DNA from: Anaerolineae bacterium
GTDB taxonomy: Bacteria; Chloroflexota; Anaerolineae; UBA4142
NCBI GenBank assembly: GCA_027457205.1
Contig: DAIDTM010000345.1
Coordinates: forward strand, 1 to 10,016
Length of the DNA: 10,016 bases
Direction: 5' to 3'
In this document: positions 1 to 6,749 of the stretch, one piece after another
Layout: each line of letters starts with the position of its first letter
Position numbering within the stretch: the stretch's first letter is position 1
Translations under genes and position numbers: made by a program
Notes under the pieces: generated by a model
Told to the model about the DNA's origin: nothing
The model's database searches: none
Seen by the model: only the letters and a program-made list of their open reading frames with translations

Positions 1-98
1 ATGATATACGGTCCGTCTGCCTCGATCTTGATGTGCGGTTTGTGCTCTTGCGTATCTGGCGCGGGACGCGCCGCGTCCGGCGCGAATTGTTGCAGCAC
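1..98 (-). CDS. 5' end of an unidentified gene, possibly a CDGSH-type iron-sulfur protein
   Basis: Only the first 33 codons lie in the window; the gene runs off the left edge. Reading leftward from a GTG at 98-96, the frame is open to position 1. The start is supported by the Shine-Dalgarno GAAGGAG (complement of 106-112), which ends 7 nt before the GTG. The peptide begins MLQQFAPDAARPAPDTQEHK and ends HIKIEADGPYII. A short disordered-looking N-terminus followed by an 'I-x-I-x-x-DGPY-hydrophobic' strand resembles the start of some small CDGSH-type iron-sulfur proteins. The Cys/His iron-sulfur ligands would lie outside the window, so this identity is only a suggestion. The gene is divergent from the secreted hydrolase and shares a roughly 175-bp intergenic region with it. 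I am fairly sure a gene starts here and unsure what it is. Confidence 0.6.
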   Translation of the reverse strand, partial: MLQQFAPDAARPAPDTQEHKPHIKIEADGPYI

Positions 99-130
99 GG
101 TTAATCTCCTTCTGCTTGAGGTATGGGCGG

Positions 131-159
131 AGCATCGCGCAAAACGCACATTTCGTCAA
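131..159 (-). promoter_or_regulatory. possible promoter of the leftward partial gene
   Basis: On the minus strand a TTGACG -35 box (complement of 154-159) is followed after 17 nt by GATGCT (complement of 131-136). GATGCT is a poor -10 that keeps only the A at position 2 and the T at position 6. The predicted start of transcription is near 124, leaving a 25-nt leader with the Shine-Dalgarno. The -35 is good but the -10 is weak. Confidence 0.3.
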
Positions 160-171
160 GGGGTGGCGATG

Positions 172-202
172 AGCCACGCGTGCTTTGACTCCGCGCGTGG
201 CT
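172..202. promoter_or_regulatory. 9-bp inverted repeat, possible operator
   Basis: AGCCACGCG (172-180) and CGCGTGGCT (194-202) form perfect 9-bp arms separated by 13 bp. The -35 box of the rightward promoter lies in the spacer, and the right arm fills most of the -35/-10 spacer. A dimeric regulator bound here would cover the promoter. No T-tract follows the repeat on either strand, so it does not look like an intrinsic terminator. The operator role is inferred from position only. Confidence 0.45.
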
Positions 203-212
203 GAGGTATAAT
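185..212 (+). promoter_or_regulatory. sigma-70-type promoter of the secreted hydrolase gene
   Basis: TTGACT (185-190) and TATAAT (207-212) are separated by 16 bp, so 11 of 12 positions match the vegetative consensus. Transcription would start near 219 and give a leader of about 55 nt. The leader contains the Shine-Dalgarno-like GGTGA (265-269) before the ATG at 274. The inverted repeat at 172-202 overlaps this promoter. Confidence 0.75.
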
Positions 213-273
213 TCAAGCGCAGTAAATCGCTATTGTGTCGCGCGTTTTATTTCTCTGAAAAGTGGGTGAGCAA

Positions 274-3237
274 ATGCCAAAGCGACTCGTCGCCCTGGTT
301 CTGCTGGCGCTGACCGCTCAGTTGACCCTGTCCGTTCCAACCAACGTTGCTGCCGCCGAGCCGTATGGCGTGGATGCCATGCTGCAACTGGACCACTTGC
401 CGTATCTGCAAATGGACGCGCGCGCGGGTGGACAGTCCAGTTATGATCGCACCGGCGGAAATAATGATTACGGCAATTATCTATACACCGACGCCAACGG
501 CGACAAGGTCTTGCTTGACCTTCTGGGACCAGGTACGGTCTATCGGATGTGGTTTACCGGTTTCATCCCGGAACAAGCCAGTATCAAGGTTTACTTTGAC
601 GGTGAAACGACGCCGCGCATCAATATGCTCATCCGCGATCTGGTCGCCGGCAATCATCCTCCATTCGTGACGCCGTTGGTGGGTAATGAGTTGGTATCCA
701 GCGGCGGCTATTACTCCTACGTGCCTCTCCCGTTCAGCAAGTCGATCAAAATTGTCACGAATCAGAACGCGCTGTGGTTTTACTACAACATCGGCTACGA
801 TCTTTACAGTCCCGATACGCCGGTGACCACGTGGACGCCAACGCAAGACACGAGCATCGTGCAGAGTTTGTGGCAGCACGCCGGCGTCGATCCGAAAAGT
901 GACAGTGGCAACATTGCCGCCATCGGCACGATCAATCTTGCCTCCGGTTCAACGCAAACGCTGCTCGACCTTGCTGGACCGCGTTCCATCTCATCGATCA
1001 AGTTGCGCATACCCGGCATTTCGTCAACCACGTTCGCGTCAGACGCCATCGACATTCTGAACAACCTCTGGATAAAAATCTACTGGGACAACGAATCGTC
1101 ACCCAGCGTCTCCGCGCCGCTCGGTTCTTTCTTCTCGATGGGACAATTCGGTGCATATCCCACGCGGTCGCTGATGGTTGGGATGGATGATGCGAGCAAT
1201 CTGTACATTTACTTTCCAATGCCGTTCCAGAACCGCGCACGCGTTCAGCTGGTGAGCCAGCGCGCCATTGCCACCAACAATATTTCTTTTGAGATTCGGC
1301 ACGCGCCCTTCACAGATTCGTTTGCGAACGTTGGCTATTTCAAGACCGCGTACACTTTTCAAACTCGCTGGGCGAATGATGGAAGAGACATTCTCTTGCT
1401 CGATACCGAAGGCGCGGGGCAGTTGGTTGGTGTGGTCGCGTCGCTGGCGGGACCGCCGAACGTTTTTATGGAAGGCGATGAACGAATCTACGTAGACGAT
1501 AGTCAAACGCCGGCGATTCAAGGCACGGGCACGGAAGATTTTTTCAACGGCGGCTGGTATTTTGATCGCGGTCTGTTCACTTTGCCGACGCACGGACTGG
1601 CGGTTCATTCGCCAAGCGGTGGACAAGACCGCATCGCCGCGTACCGCCTGTTCTTGTCGGATGCCATTCCATTCCGCAAACATCTCCGCGTGGGCATCGA
1701 ACACGGAAATCGCAATTCGGTGACGATGAATGCATGGACGCTGGCGTACTATTACGCACAGCCGACCGCCCGCGCGGTGCTGACCGACGTTCTCGATGTC
1801 GGCAATAGCGCCAGCGAAGCCAGTCACGGATACACGATCAGCGGCGCGACGTGGAGCGGCACGCGGGGCTATACCTACGATGGCGTGATGGACGCCTACG
1901 GTTCGGTGGACGATGGACGATCGCTGCGCGGATACAGTTGGTTTCGATTGGCGATCAATCCGGCGAACGATGGCGTGATCGTGCGGCGCAAGCTCGATCA
2001 AGGAATCGCCAATCAACAAGCCACGGTCTTTGTCGATGGCGCGCCGGCAGGTACGTGGTATATTGCCGGCAGCAATCCCAATCATCGCTGGCGCGACGAC
2101 GATTTCCTAATTCCCGCCGCGTACACGCGCGGTAAGAACGCCATCACGCTCCAGCTGGTCGACGCATCGCTGAACATCGACTGGACTGAATTCCAGTACA
2201 CCGCGTACTCGCTTATCAATCCGGTAGCGCCCGCGCCGGTACCGACGCCGACCAACATTCCACCGGCGTCGCCTACCATGGTCCCTACAGCAACGCCGCT
2301 TCCGACTCCGACGATATTGCCGACGCCAACTTCGCCGCCCAGCCAAGTCTGCGCGCCGCCTGCCGTGGTCGCCACGATACCGGTAGGTACAAGTCCCAAA
2401 GGCATCGCCGTCGATCCGCAAACGAATCGTATCTATGTTGGTTTGTACAACGACTCAAGCGTCGCGGTGATTGATGCGAGGACAAACCAGAGGATTGCGG
2501 TGTGGAGCACGCGCAGTCGCGGACACGCAAACGGCGTCGCGGTCGCCAACGGTCGCGTTTTCGTTTCGATGCGCGATACCGCCAACGTCGTTGTTCTCGA
2601 CGCGACGACCGGCGCGGTGATCGGCTCGATTCCCGTTGGCGGGATGCCGTATGGCATGCGCGCGGCAAATAATCGCGTATGGGTTGCGAATTTCGCAGCG
2701 GGAACGGTTTCGGTCTTGGACGCGACGACGAATCGGCTCATTGCCACAACGAAGATTGGAGACTTTCCCTCGTTCGTCGCCACCGATGGAACGCGCGCCT
2801 TTGTTTCGTACTATAGTGGAGGTGCGGCGGTGGTGGGAGGCGATGGAACATTACTCAATCGGCTCGCGCCGCTTGGCACAGGCGCGTTCGGCATCGCGCT
2901 GGACGCGACGGCAAGTCATGTTTACGTGACCAACCGCGAGGAACGCGTTCTGTGGGTGGTCGATCCAACGTCCGGATCGATTGTTCGGGGAACCCCGCTG
3001 TCGCCTGCGCCTTTTGCGATGGTACTGAATCCGATCACGAATCGGTTGTTCGTCGTGCTCGCCGCCGCGAATCAAATCGATGTGCGCGACGCCGCGACGT
3101 TGCAACGCGTTGCGCTTTTACCGGTCGGCGTCCAGGGCGATCAAGGCGGCGATGGGATTGCGGCGGCGAATGGACGCGTCTACGTTTCCAACAATGCCGA
3201 AGGCACGGTCAGCGTGATTGCGGACGCGTGCCAATAG
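274..3237 (+). CDS. secreted DUF2961/GH172-type glycoside hydrolase fused to a YVTN beta-propeller
   Basis: This 987-residue exported protein has three parts. Residues 1-28 form a signal peptide: KR, then a Leu/Ala-rich core, then a probable cut after VAAA. Residues about 32-645 are a DUF2961 double jelly-roll. They carry LLGPGTVYRMWFTG near 84, a second copy of this strand pattern near 230 (LLDLAGPRSISSIKLRI), and the hallmark MEGDE...GTGTEDFFNGGWYF near 399-430. DUF2961 includes the GH172 family, whose members act on difructose dianhydride or D-arabinan. Two conserved glutamates 21 residues apart, E400 (EGDE) and E421 (GTGTED), fit my recollection of its catalytic pair. A Pro/Thr linker (about 650-690) leads to seven YVTN-type repeats (about 700-987). 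The only two cysteines, C693 and C986, bracket the propeller. ATG 274 is preferred over GTG 262 because GGTGA at 265-269 serves as its Shine-Dalgarno. The substrate is unknown. The gene converges with the binding lipoprotein, with 4 bp between them. The GH172 role is inferred; DUF2961 membership is clear. Confidence 0.88.
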   Translation: MPKRLVALVLLALTAQLTLSVPTNVAAAEPYGVDAMLQLDHLPYLQMDARAGGQSSYDRTGGNNDYGNYLYTDANGDKVLLDLLGPGTVYRMWFTGFIPEQASIKVYFDGETTPRINMLIRDLVAGNHPPFVTPLVGNELVSSGGYYSYVPLPFSKSIKIVTNQNALWFYYNIGYDLYSPDTPVTTWTPTQDTSIVQSLWQHAGVDPKSDSGNIAAIGTINLASGSTQTLLDLAGPRSISSIKLRIPGISSTTFASDAIDILNNLWIKIYWDNESSPSVSAPLGSFFSMGQFGAYPTRSLMVGMDDASNLYIYFPMPFQNRARVQLVSQRAIATNNISFEIRHAPFTDSFANVGYFKTAYTFQTRWANDGRDILLLDTEGAGQLVGVVASLAGPPNVFMEGDERIYVDDSQTPAIQGTGTEDFFNGGWYFDRGLFTLPTHGLAVHSPSGGQDRIAAYRLFLSDAIPFRKHLRVGIEHGNRNSVTMNAWTLAYYYAQPTARAVLTDVLDVGNSASEASHGYTISGATWSGTRGYTYDGVMDAYGSVDDGRSLRGYSWFRLAINPANDGVIVRRKLDQGIANQQATVFVDGAPAGTWYIAGSNPNHRWRDDDFLIPAAYTRGKNAITLQLVDASLNIDWTEFQYTAYSLINPVAPAPVPTPTNIPPASPTMVPTATPLPTPTILPTPTSPPSQVCAPPAVVATIPVGTSPKGIAVDPQTNRIYVGLYNDSSVAVIDARTNQRIAVWSTRSRGHANGVAVANGRVFVSMRDTANVVVLDATTGAVIGSIPVGGMPYGMRAANNRVWVANFAAGTVSVLDATTNRLIATTKIGDFPSFVATDGTRAFVSYYSGGAAVVGGDGTLLNRLAPLGTGAFGIALDATASHVYVTNREERVLWVVDPTSGSIVRGTPLSPAPFAMVLNPITNRLFVVLAAANQIDVRDAATLQRVALLPVGVQGDQGGDGIAAANGRVYVSNNAEGTVSVIADACQ

Positions 3238-3241
3238 ACGA

Positions 3242-4993
3242 CTATTTTATTTTCCAATCCGCGGCGTTCCACCCCATATTTTTCCACACGTTCGTGACCC
3301 AGCCCTGCAGCGTGTCGCGGTACGCAAAGATCGCGGTCTGCGAGTAGAGGTAGATCATCGGGCGGTCGTTGACGACTTGCTGCATCACGCGGCAGTAGGC
3401 GTCGCGGCGCGTGGCGGTATCCGGCGTTGAGCCAGCCAGCTTGATTGCCGCATCCGCGATGGGATTGATCCAGCGCGCATAGTTGTACCCCGCGCCGTGA
3501 TTGCTCGCCGACGGAATGTTCCACGACGCAAAGTATCCTTCGATCTGGCTGTGCGGATCGACAATCGGAATGCCGGTCGTATAGATCAGCACATCGAATT
3601 TGCCGTGCCGCGCGATGCCGCCGGAATCCCACGTGCCGAAGATCGCCGAGGTCGGCGCGTTCTCGATGTACGCGTCGATGCCGACTTGCTTCCAACGTTC
3701 GACGATGATCTGCTCCACCTGTTCGCGCAGCGAGTCGCCGCTGGGTCCCTGCAATTTTAGCCGCAGCCGCGTGCTGTCTTTCGCGTACTGCGCGCCCTGC
3801 GCGACGCGAATGCCGTCTGCACCGACTTTCCAGCCCGCCTCGTCCAGCAACTGCCGCGCGCGGTTCGGATCGAACACGCTGGGCGGCGTGTCGCAGCGCG
3901 CCCAGCCGATGTTCAACTCATTCGTCCCGATGGCGGCTTTGCCGTACAGCAGCTTGTCCACGATCTCTTGCTTGTCGATCGCGAGTTCCATCGCTTCGCG
4001 CACGCGCGCGTCCGCGAGAATCGGATGCGGCTGCGTGACCGGGTTGGGCGCGTCGACGGATGGATCGCCGAGATTCAGCAAGAGCCGCTCCGAGCGCTGG
4101 CTGGGCGCGGAACTGATCACGACGCCCGGCGCTTTGCTCAACTGCGGCAGGTTCTCTTGCGTGACGCCGCCGACGACGGTCACATCGCCGGTCTGCAAGA
4201 GTTGCAGTGCGACTTCGTTGCTGGGTACGAAACGAATGATGACAGAATCGAGATACGGCTTGCCTTGCGCGGCATCGCGGTATCGATCATTGCGTACCAG
4301 CGTGATGTGATCGCCGGCGACCCATTCGCTGATCTTGAATGGTCCCGTGCCAATCGGTTTGCGGTTGTACGCCCATTTGGTCATCTGCGCCGGATCGCCG
4401 GTGGCGTGGCGCGGTAGCACCGTCCAGAAGGGGACGAGATACGCGGCGTAGAACGATTTGAACTTGACGACCGCGGTCAGTGGATCGGGACAGGTCACCG
4501 ATTGGATTTCGCGATAGCCGGTGGTTGCGATCGCGCCGCTGTCCGGATTGGCGACGGCTTCCCACGTGAACTTGACGTCGTCGCAGGTGAACGGCACGCC
4601 GTCCGACCAAGTGACGCCGGGTTTCAAATGATAGGTGATTGTCAAGCCATCTGCCGACACGCCGCCGTTCTCCTTCGTCGGCACTTGTGTCGCGAGTACG
4701 GGATAGAACTCGCCTTTCTCGTTGACGCTGAGGAGACCCTCGATCACAAAAATGTGCACTTCGCCGGCGGCATGTTGCGCGGCGAGGTACGGATTGAGCG
4801 TGTCCGGCTCGGACGACAGTGCGATGGTGATGGTACCGCCGGTCTTTTGCGGCGCGCTCGTCGCGCTAGGTGCGGTCGCCGTGAGCGGCGGCATTGACGG
4901 CGCGGGCGCGCAGTGAACGAGGAAGAGCGTTAGCCCAAGTGTCACGAGCGCGAGACGTAAGACGTTGATTGAGCGAATGTTTTGTTTTGTCAT
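3242..4993 (-). CDS. ABC transporter substrate-binding lipoprotein, family 5 (SBP_bac_5; peptide/oligosaccharide type)
   Basis: This 583-residue extracytoplasmic solute-binding protein would deliver peptides, or sometimes oligosaccharides or nickel complexes, to a membrane permease. The N-terminus (residues 1-28) has a basic start, a hydrophobic core and a lipobox-like LVHC with C28 as the lipidation site. His at -1 is unusual, since Gly, Ala or Ser is normal there. A Pro/Ser/Thr tether (29-50) precedes the binding fold, which opens with GGTITIALSSEPDTLNPYLA. The family-5 signature LKPGVTWSDGVPFTCDDVKF lies near 122-143, and IGTGPFKISEW and the DARVREAMELAIDKQEIVD helix follow. Length is normal for OppA/DppA-like proteins. 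No permease or ATPase of the Opp/Dpp type lies nearby, so it is an orphan here. The ATG at 4993 has no Shine-Dalgarno, and a consensus promoter abuts it. Exact ligand cannot be told. Confidence 0.92.
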   Translation of the reverse strand: MTKQNIRSINVLRLALVTLGLTLFLVHCAPAPSMPPLTATAPSATSAPQKTGGTITIALSSEPDTLNPYLAAQHAAGEVHIFVIEGLLSVNEKGEFYPVLATQVPTKENGGVSADGLTITYHLKPGVTWSDGVPFTCDDVKFTWEAVANPDSGAIATTGYREIQSVTCPDPLTAVVKFKSFYAAYLVPFWTVLPRHATGDPAQMTKWAYNRKPIGTGPFKISEWVAGDHITLVRNDRYRDAAQGKPYLDSVIIRFVPSNEVALQLLQTGDVTVVGGVTQENLPQLSKAPGVVISSAPSQRSERLLLNLGDPSVDAPNPVTQPHPILADARVREAMELAIDKQEIVDKLLYGKAAIGTNELNIGWARCDTPPSVFDPNRARQLLDEAGWKVGADGIRVAQGAQYAKDSTRLRLKLQGPSGDSLREQVEQIIVERWKQVGIDAYIENAPTSAIFGTWDSGGIARHGKFDVLIYTTGIPIVDPHSQIEGYFASWNIPSASNHGAGYNYARWINPIADAAIKLAGSTPDTATRRDAYCRVMQQVVNDRPMIYLYSQTAIFAYRDTLQGWVTNVWKNMGWNAADWKIK

Positions 4994-5001
4994 TGGCGAA
5001 G

Positions 5002-5029
5002 ATTATAGCGCACTAGCGTTTCTTGTCAA
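5002..5029 (-). promoter_or_regulatory. full-consensus sigma-70 promoter abutting the lipoprotein start codon
   Basis: On the minus strand TTGACA (complement of 5024-5029) and TATAAT (complement of 5002-5007) are separated by 16 bp, matching the consensus at all 12 positions. Only 8 nt (4994-5001) lie between the -10 box and the ATG at 4993. Transcription should therefore start at or within a few bases of the start codon, giving a leaderless mRNA. No Shine-Dalgarno fits between them. Confidence 0.82.
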
Positions 5030-5041
5030 CGAATATCGTGC

Positions 5042-5093
5042 TATCCGCGAATCACGCGAATAAAAAGAAAAAATTAGCGAAGATTCGCGGATA
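5042..5093. repeat. 12-bp perfect inverted repeat with AT-rich loop
   Basis: TATCCGCGAATC (5042-5053) is the exact reverse complement of GATTCGCGGATA (5082-5093). The 28-nt interior starts and ends with a near-complementary pair, CGCGAAT and ATTAGCG, so the stem can extend inward around an A/T-rich loop. It fills most of the 139-bp gap between the stop at 5133 and the promoter at 5029. No U-tract follows on either strand, so it is not a standard intrinsic terminator, although it could stabilise or end the upstream mRNA. It looks like an interspersed palindromic repeat unit, but only one copy is in the window. The rest of the gap, about 5094-5132, shows nothing recognisable. Confidence 0.7.
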
Positions 5094-5132
5094 AAATCGG
5101 TTGTTCGTGTGCGCAAGCGACAGCGGCTGGAT

Positions 5133-6149
5133 TTACTTTAGCAGGTCTTGGACGCGGAAACCACTCGCGAGAAAGTACTGAAAGTCGTCCGCGTTGTCCG
5201 CCAGATCAATGGGCGTGGTGTCGGTCAAGCGCATGAACTCTTGCTCGATGCGGCGCGCTTCGTCGCGCGGTCGCCGATAGACCGTATTATCTCCGTTGAC
5301 GCGCCAGAAGGCGTGCCACAATTCTTGCGCGCGCGGCGGCAGATCGCGCACGCTGACGTAGGGTTTGCCCTGCGCATCGATCTGAATCCACTGATTCTTG
5401 AGCGCGGCGATGACCGGATAGCGGTGCGTCTTGCCGGAATCGTCAAAGATAAAACGGAACGTGAGCGAATCGTCGATGTAGGTATAGTAAATCTGCCACA
5501 GGTGCTCTTCGGTGTCCATCCACGCCGTGCCGTACCGAGCAGCGAGATCGAACGTGTCCGAGTAGCCGACGAGCGTGAGGTCGTCCAAGTTGTTCGTGCG
5601 GTCGCTGTAGTACCACATATAGTACGATTCTGCCAGCCCGCGCAACGTTGGAAAAACCATCGCGCGTCCATCGAGATTGAGGACGCGCGAGTGCGCGTTG
5701 GAGCCGAGCAAGCCGGTCTGCGGGTCTTGGACGACGACGAGGTTGTGCTCGGAATCCTGGCTGGCTTCTAAAAGTGCCCAGCGCGGATGATGCCCGTGTA
5801 GAAAGTTGACCACGTAGGCGAACATCGCGCCCTCGAAGCAGTGGGCTCGCGCGGTTTGCAGCACGCGGCGCGGCGGCATCGCCGTCTCGTCCTGTTCGAC
5901 CGACGCGTGGTCGTTGTTGTAGTAGACTTGCGTATTGAGAAATTCCTGCACGCGCCGGGGCGTGTCGAGCGCGGCGATAATCAGCACCTCGTCGTCCGGA
6001 AACGACAAGCCAAGTTCGCGCACGCGCGCCTTGAGCCGCGCAAGCGACGCGGGGTTGACCTGGTCGCGATAGAGTTCGACGAAGATTCGGGTTTGCTCGT
6101 CGGGCGGAAGCAGAGGAATCGGTTCGCCGGAGAGTTCGGGCTTGCTCAT
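5133..6149 (-). CDS. conserved hypothetical protein with transglutaminase-like Cys/His signature
   Basis: This is a 338-residue cytoplasmic protein with no signal peptide or membrane segment. Residues about 60-185 carry the features that suggest a function. RAHCFEGAMFAYVV (C104) starts a helix with a buried Cys, as in transglutaminase/papain-like folds. SEHNLVVVQDPQTGLLGSN follows with H135. Then comes a conserved-looking TLRGLAESYYMWYYSDRTNN segment. Cys at a helix start followed by His on a strand fits a transglutaminase-like catalytic pair; the third residue (D142 or N151) is uncertain. The C-terminal 130 residues, rich in aromatic and acidic residues, are not recognised. An upstream extension to a TTG at 6188 is in frame, but the -35 and -10 boxes lie inside it, so ATG 6149 is chosen. 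No Shine-Dalgarno precedes that ATG. The gene follows the acetyltransferase gene but has its own promoter. The coding call is firm; the enzyme activity is a guess. Confidence 0.8.
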   Translation of the reverse strand: MSKPELSGEPIPLLPPDEQTRIFVELYRDQVNPASLARLKARVRELGLSFPDDEVLIIAALDTPRRVQEFLNTQVYYNNDHASVEQDETAMPPRRVLQTARAHCFEGAMFAYVVNFLHGHHPRWALLEASQDSEHNLVVVQDPQTGLLGSNAHSRVLNLDGRAMVFPTLRGLAESYYMWYYSDRTNNLDDLTLVGYSDTFDLAARYGTAWMDTEEHLWQIYYTYIDDSLTFRFIFDDSGKTHRYPVIAALKNQWIQIDAQGKPYVSVRDLPPRAQELWHAFWRVNGDNTVYRRPRDEARRIEQEFMRLTDTTPIDLADNADDFQYFLASGFRVQDLLK

Positions 6150-6160
6150 ACTGGGGCGGT

Positions 6161-6188
6161 ATTTTACCACAGATTCCAGCACGGACAA
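6161..6188 (-). promoter_or_regulatory. promoter for the transglutaminase-like gene, predicted near-leaderless
   Basis: On the minus strand TTGTCC (complement of 6183-6188) and TAAAAT (complement of 6161-6166) are 16 bp apart. The -10 box ends 11 nt before the ATG at 6149, so transcription would begin about 3-5 nt upstream of the start codon. The promoter begins 12 bp past the stop codon of the preceding acetyltransferase gene, so this gene can be expressed apart from the operon. Confidence 0.6.
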
Positions 6189-6200
6189 ACGCGATGAATT

Positions 6201-6728
6201 CTACGCGCCCGCGTCTATCTGGAACAGCGCATCCGCCCAGTCTCCCTCGCGCACGAATCCGCAAAATGCGAATCCGAGCCGCGTGTAATAATCGCACAGT
6301 GGTTGATTGCCGCCCCAGCAGTCCAGTCGCAGGTATCTTCGACCGCGCGCGCGGACGTGCTCCTTTGCCCATGTCAGCATCGCCGCACCGATTTGATGTC
6401 CGCGCACGCGTGGGTGTGTGGCAAAACTGTGGACGTACCCGCCCCCCGCCGGGTCGTTGCACCAAAGGTCAGCATCGTGCCACTCGAATCGCAATGTGCC
6501 GATCGCGCTGCCATCGGCGAGGCGCGCCAGATACACCTCGCCTTTTGCGATTTCCTTTTCGATAAACTCCTGAAATTTCTTGGGAGCCGGCGAGAGCCAC
6601 TGGCGCGTGATGCCTTTTGAATGCAACCATGCCGCTGCCGCGTCGATGATCTCGATGACCGTGCTCAAATCCTCTGGCTTTGCTGCTTCGATAGATATCG
6701 CGCCTAACGATGTTGGCGACGTGGTCAT
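6201..6728 (-). CDS. GNAT-family N-acetyltransferase
   Basis: This 175-residue protein is predicted to transfer acetyl from acetyl-CoA to an amine; the substrate is unknown. It is a single complete GNAT domain. The N-terminal strand is ISIEAAKPEDLSTVIEIIDA (11-30). Motif A is VHSFATHPRVRGHQIGAAML (99-118), where R109-G110-H111-Q112-I113-G114 is the pyrophosphate-binding turn. Motif B is LRLDCWGGNQPLCDYYTRLG (133-152), ending in the usual YY-x-x-LGF. The start is set by AAGGAG (complement of 6737-6742), 8 nt from ATG 6728 but only 2 nt from the in-frame ATG at 6734. It is the last gene of the exporter operon. Its Shine-Dalgarno sits in the 21-nt gap after the Eis-like gene, so the two are probably cotranscribed. 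Confidence 0.9.
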   Translation of the reverse strand: MTTSPTSLGAISIEAAKPEDLSTVIEIIDAAAAWLHSKGITRQWLSPAPKKFQEFIEKEIAKGEVYLARLADGSAIGTLRFEWHDADLWCNDPAGGGYVHSFATHPRVRGHQIGAAMLTWAKEHVRARGRRYLRLDCWGGNQPLCDYYTRLGFAFCGFVREGDWADALFQIDAGA

Positions 6729-6736
6729 GGACATGT

Positions 6737-6742
6737 CTCCTT
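6737..6742 (-). promoter_or_regulatory. ribosome binding site that decides the GNAT start
   Basis: AAGGAG on the minus strand lies 8 nt from ATG 6728 and 2 nt from ATG 6734. The first spacing is normal and the second too short, so the protein should begin MTTSPTS rather than MSMTTSPTS. Confidence 0.7.
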
Positions 6743-6749
6743 GCGGATT

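Noticed and set aside
1..204. 67-residue plus-strand open frame
   Set aside because: It has a Cys-rich, low-complexity composition, lies antisense to a better supported minus-strand gene start, and runs through the hydrolase promoter.
262..273. GTG start four codons upstream for the hydrolase
   Set aside because: The bases at 265-269 serve as the Shine-Dalgarno for ATG 274, and starting at 274 gives a cleaner signal peptide.
1099..2085. 328-residue minus-strand open frame
   Set aside because: It is antisense to the DUF2961 domain. It is rich in Arg/His/Ile with no domain pattern, as expected for a shadow of a GC-rich gene.
3233..3252. Terminator between the two convergent genes (AATAG/CTATT hairpin plus T-rich run)
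   Set aside because: The stem is only 5 bp and A/T-rich, formed by the two stop codons themselves. It is too weak to call a terminator.
6150..6188. TTG start 13 codons upstream for the transglutaminase-like gene
   Set aside because: The -35 and -10 boxes lie within it, so it would not be transcribed from that promoter, and the start codon is weak.
5443..6465. 340-residue minus-strand open frame
   Set aside because: It runs out of frame across both the GNAT and the transglutaminase-like genes, is Arg/Ala-rich, and has no family features.
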